Part shown: positions 53,917-54,857 of the stretch, one piece after another
Layout of the letters: each line of letters starts with the position of its first letter
Position numbering within the stretch: the first letter of the stretch is position 1
NCBI GenBank assembly: GCA_003023695.1
Contig: PXYW01000007.1
Coordinates: forward strand, 121,202 to 176,058
DNA: 54,857 bases
Source: Sulfobacillus benefaciens
GTDB taxonomy: Bacteria > Bacillota > Sulfobacillia > Sulfobacillales > Sulfobacillaceae
Direction of reading: 5' to 3'
The notes under the pieces: generated by a model
Database searches by the model: none
What the model saw: only the letters and a program-made list of their open reading frames with translations
Told to the model about the DNA's origin: nothing
Position numbers and translations under genes: made by a program

Positions 53917-54857
53917 ATGCACTATTCGGTGCGGTTAGAACCGATTGGCATTGAGATGGATGTAGAAGAAGGCGAAACCGTGTTGCAAGCCGCTTTCCGC
54001 CAAGGAATTATGCTCATGCACGGATGCAAAGAAGGTCAATGCGCGAGCTGCAAATCCATTTTACTTAGTGGCGATATTGACTTGTTGCGGTATTCCACTT
54101 TCGCTCTTCCCGAATTCGAACGGGACCAGGAGTATGTCCTATTATGCCGGACCCTGGCCTACAGCGACTTAACGGTAGAATTGTTGAATTACGACGAAGA
54201 CATTCTCAAATTAGCCATTCCCGTGAAAAGCTATGCCGCACAGGTATCGCGGATAGAGTCGCTCACCCACGATATTAGGCTATTGCAGCTGCAATGGAAC
54301 CAGCCCACCCCCTTCAAATTTTGGGCTGGCCAGTATGTTGACCTCACTATTGATGCGCAGCGAGTGACCCGGTCGTTCTCAATGGCCAATACCCCTGGGC
54401 GCTCAGAGTTGATGGAATTTCTGATCAAGGTCTATCCCGGCGGTGCGTTTTCCACAGTGCTGAACACTAGCTTAAAAGTTGGGGACAACATTACCGTCAC
54501 AGGGCCGTACGGGGTCTGTTGTCTGCGGGAGAACGGCGATCAACCCATAATACTGGTGGGTGGCGGTTCAGGAATGGCGCCGCTGTGGTCCATCTTAAAC
54601 ACCCTGGCGGAAAACCAGATTAACCGACCCATCACCTTTTACTATGGTGTACGTACCGTGCATGATCTGTTCTATTTGGATAAAATCGCGACATTGAGCG
54701 CTCAACTTCCCCATTTTCAATTTATTCCTGCGCTATCAGAACCGTCAATTCAGGATAATTGGGATGGAGAGACGGGGTATATCCATGATGTAGTCGCCAA
54801 AACCTTACCGCGTTTCGCTTCAGACTCCCTTGCTGACGCGTACGTTTGTGGCCCTCC
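53917..54857 (+). CDS. monooxygenase reductase (PrmB/MimB type), cut by window edge
   Basis: The first 313 residues of the flavin-iron-sulfur reductase that feeds electrons to the hydroxylase. The plant-type [2Fe-2S] ligands are C37, C42, C45 and C77 (GCKEGQCASC and LLCRT). The FAD site is RSFSMAN, and the NAD(P)H site is GGGSGMAPLWSIL. ATG 53917 follows AAGGGGG at a spacing of eight. Its gene starts 71 bp after the hydroxylase stop, with a small GGCAACC/GGTTGCC hairpin between them that may tune the ratio of products. The end is beyond the right edge. Confidence 0.93.
   Translation, partial: MHYSVRLEPIGIEMDVEEGETVLQAAFRQGIMLMHGCKEGQCASCKSILLSGDIDLLRYSTFALPEFERDQEYVLLCRTLAYSDLTVELLNYDEDILKLAIPVKSYAAQVSRIESLTHDIRLLQLQWNQPTPFKFWAGQYVDLTIDAQRVTRSFSMANTPGRSELMEFLIKVYPGGAFSTVLNTSLKVGDNITVTGPYGVCCLRENGDQPIILVGGGSGMAPLWSILNTLAENQINRPITFYYGVRTVHDLFYLDKIATLSAQLPHFQFIPALSEPSIQDNWDGETGYIHDVVAKTLPRFASDSLADAYVCGP

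Noticed and set aside
1-54857. CRISPR arrays, tRNA and rRNA genes
   Set aside because: No regular repeat-spacer pattern, cloverleaf or rRNA-like stretch was recognised on reading the gaps.

Overview
The window looks like a chromosomal piece of a Gram-positive bacterium. Shine-Dalgarno sites are strong (AGGAGG or GGAGG) and GTG and TTG starts are frequent. The gene set combines a Firmicute-style MetA, a NiaR-like repressor, short ArgA-like and MerR/LacI/IclR/TetR regulators, and GC content is close to half by eye. My best guess is an acidophilic Sulfobacillus-like Firmicute, but this is inference from gene style and not a database match. No rRNA, tRNA, CRISPR array or intact insertion sequence was found.

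Layout. 1-4.2 kb: start of an HSL-type esterase, a secreted protein, a DedA membrane protein, DapF and a split chromate transporter pair. 4.5-7.5 kb: a merR - AidB-like acyl-CoA dehydrogenase - thioesterase operon with a 16-bp perfect palindrome upstream. 7.9-14.3 kb: a P-type Ca2+ ATPase, divergent from a lacI - MFS - 2-hydroxyacid dehydrogenase operon with tandem operators. 14.3-19.7 kb: GNAT, MFS and an unknown protein on the minus strand, then metA and a nitrilase-family gene on the plus strand. 19.7-23.2 kb: iclR - D-threonine aldolase-like - KDPG aldolase - frameshifted KDG kinase. 23.6-28.8 kb: an MFS exporter with a possible leader peptide, a broken FMN reductase gene, a DODA-type dioxygenase, PurU, an exported FN3 protein and a PRiA4 ORF-3 family protein. 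28.9-39.9 kb: a flippase-like gene, then an eight-gene acyl-CoA operon resembling the acyclic terpene utilization (Atu) system, with a TetR gene, a clear promoter and a candidate operator. 40-45 kb: NiaR-like repressor, LspA, an NCS1 permease, an orphan gene and a variant Nramp transporter with a small membrane partner.

45.1-54.9 kb is the most striking part: a soluble diiron monooxygenase locus of the propane/acetone (Prm/Mim) type. The hydroxylase large subunit and the reductase run rightwards and the reductase is cut by the window edge. A leftward operon encodes an amidohydrolase, a DUF59 protein, a zinc alcohol dehydrogenase, a dedicated GroEL paralogue and a sigma-54 activator. The 531-bp divergent intergenic region has a textbook sigma-54 promoter facing the hydroxylase, a weaker one facing the other operon, and a cluster of TGTYGCA repeats between them. 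The likely logic is that the activator binds the shared repeats and switches both operons on, the monooxygenase hydroxylates a small substrate, the dehydrogenase oxidises the alcohol, and the chaperonin and DUF59 protein help mature the enzyme.
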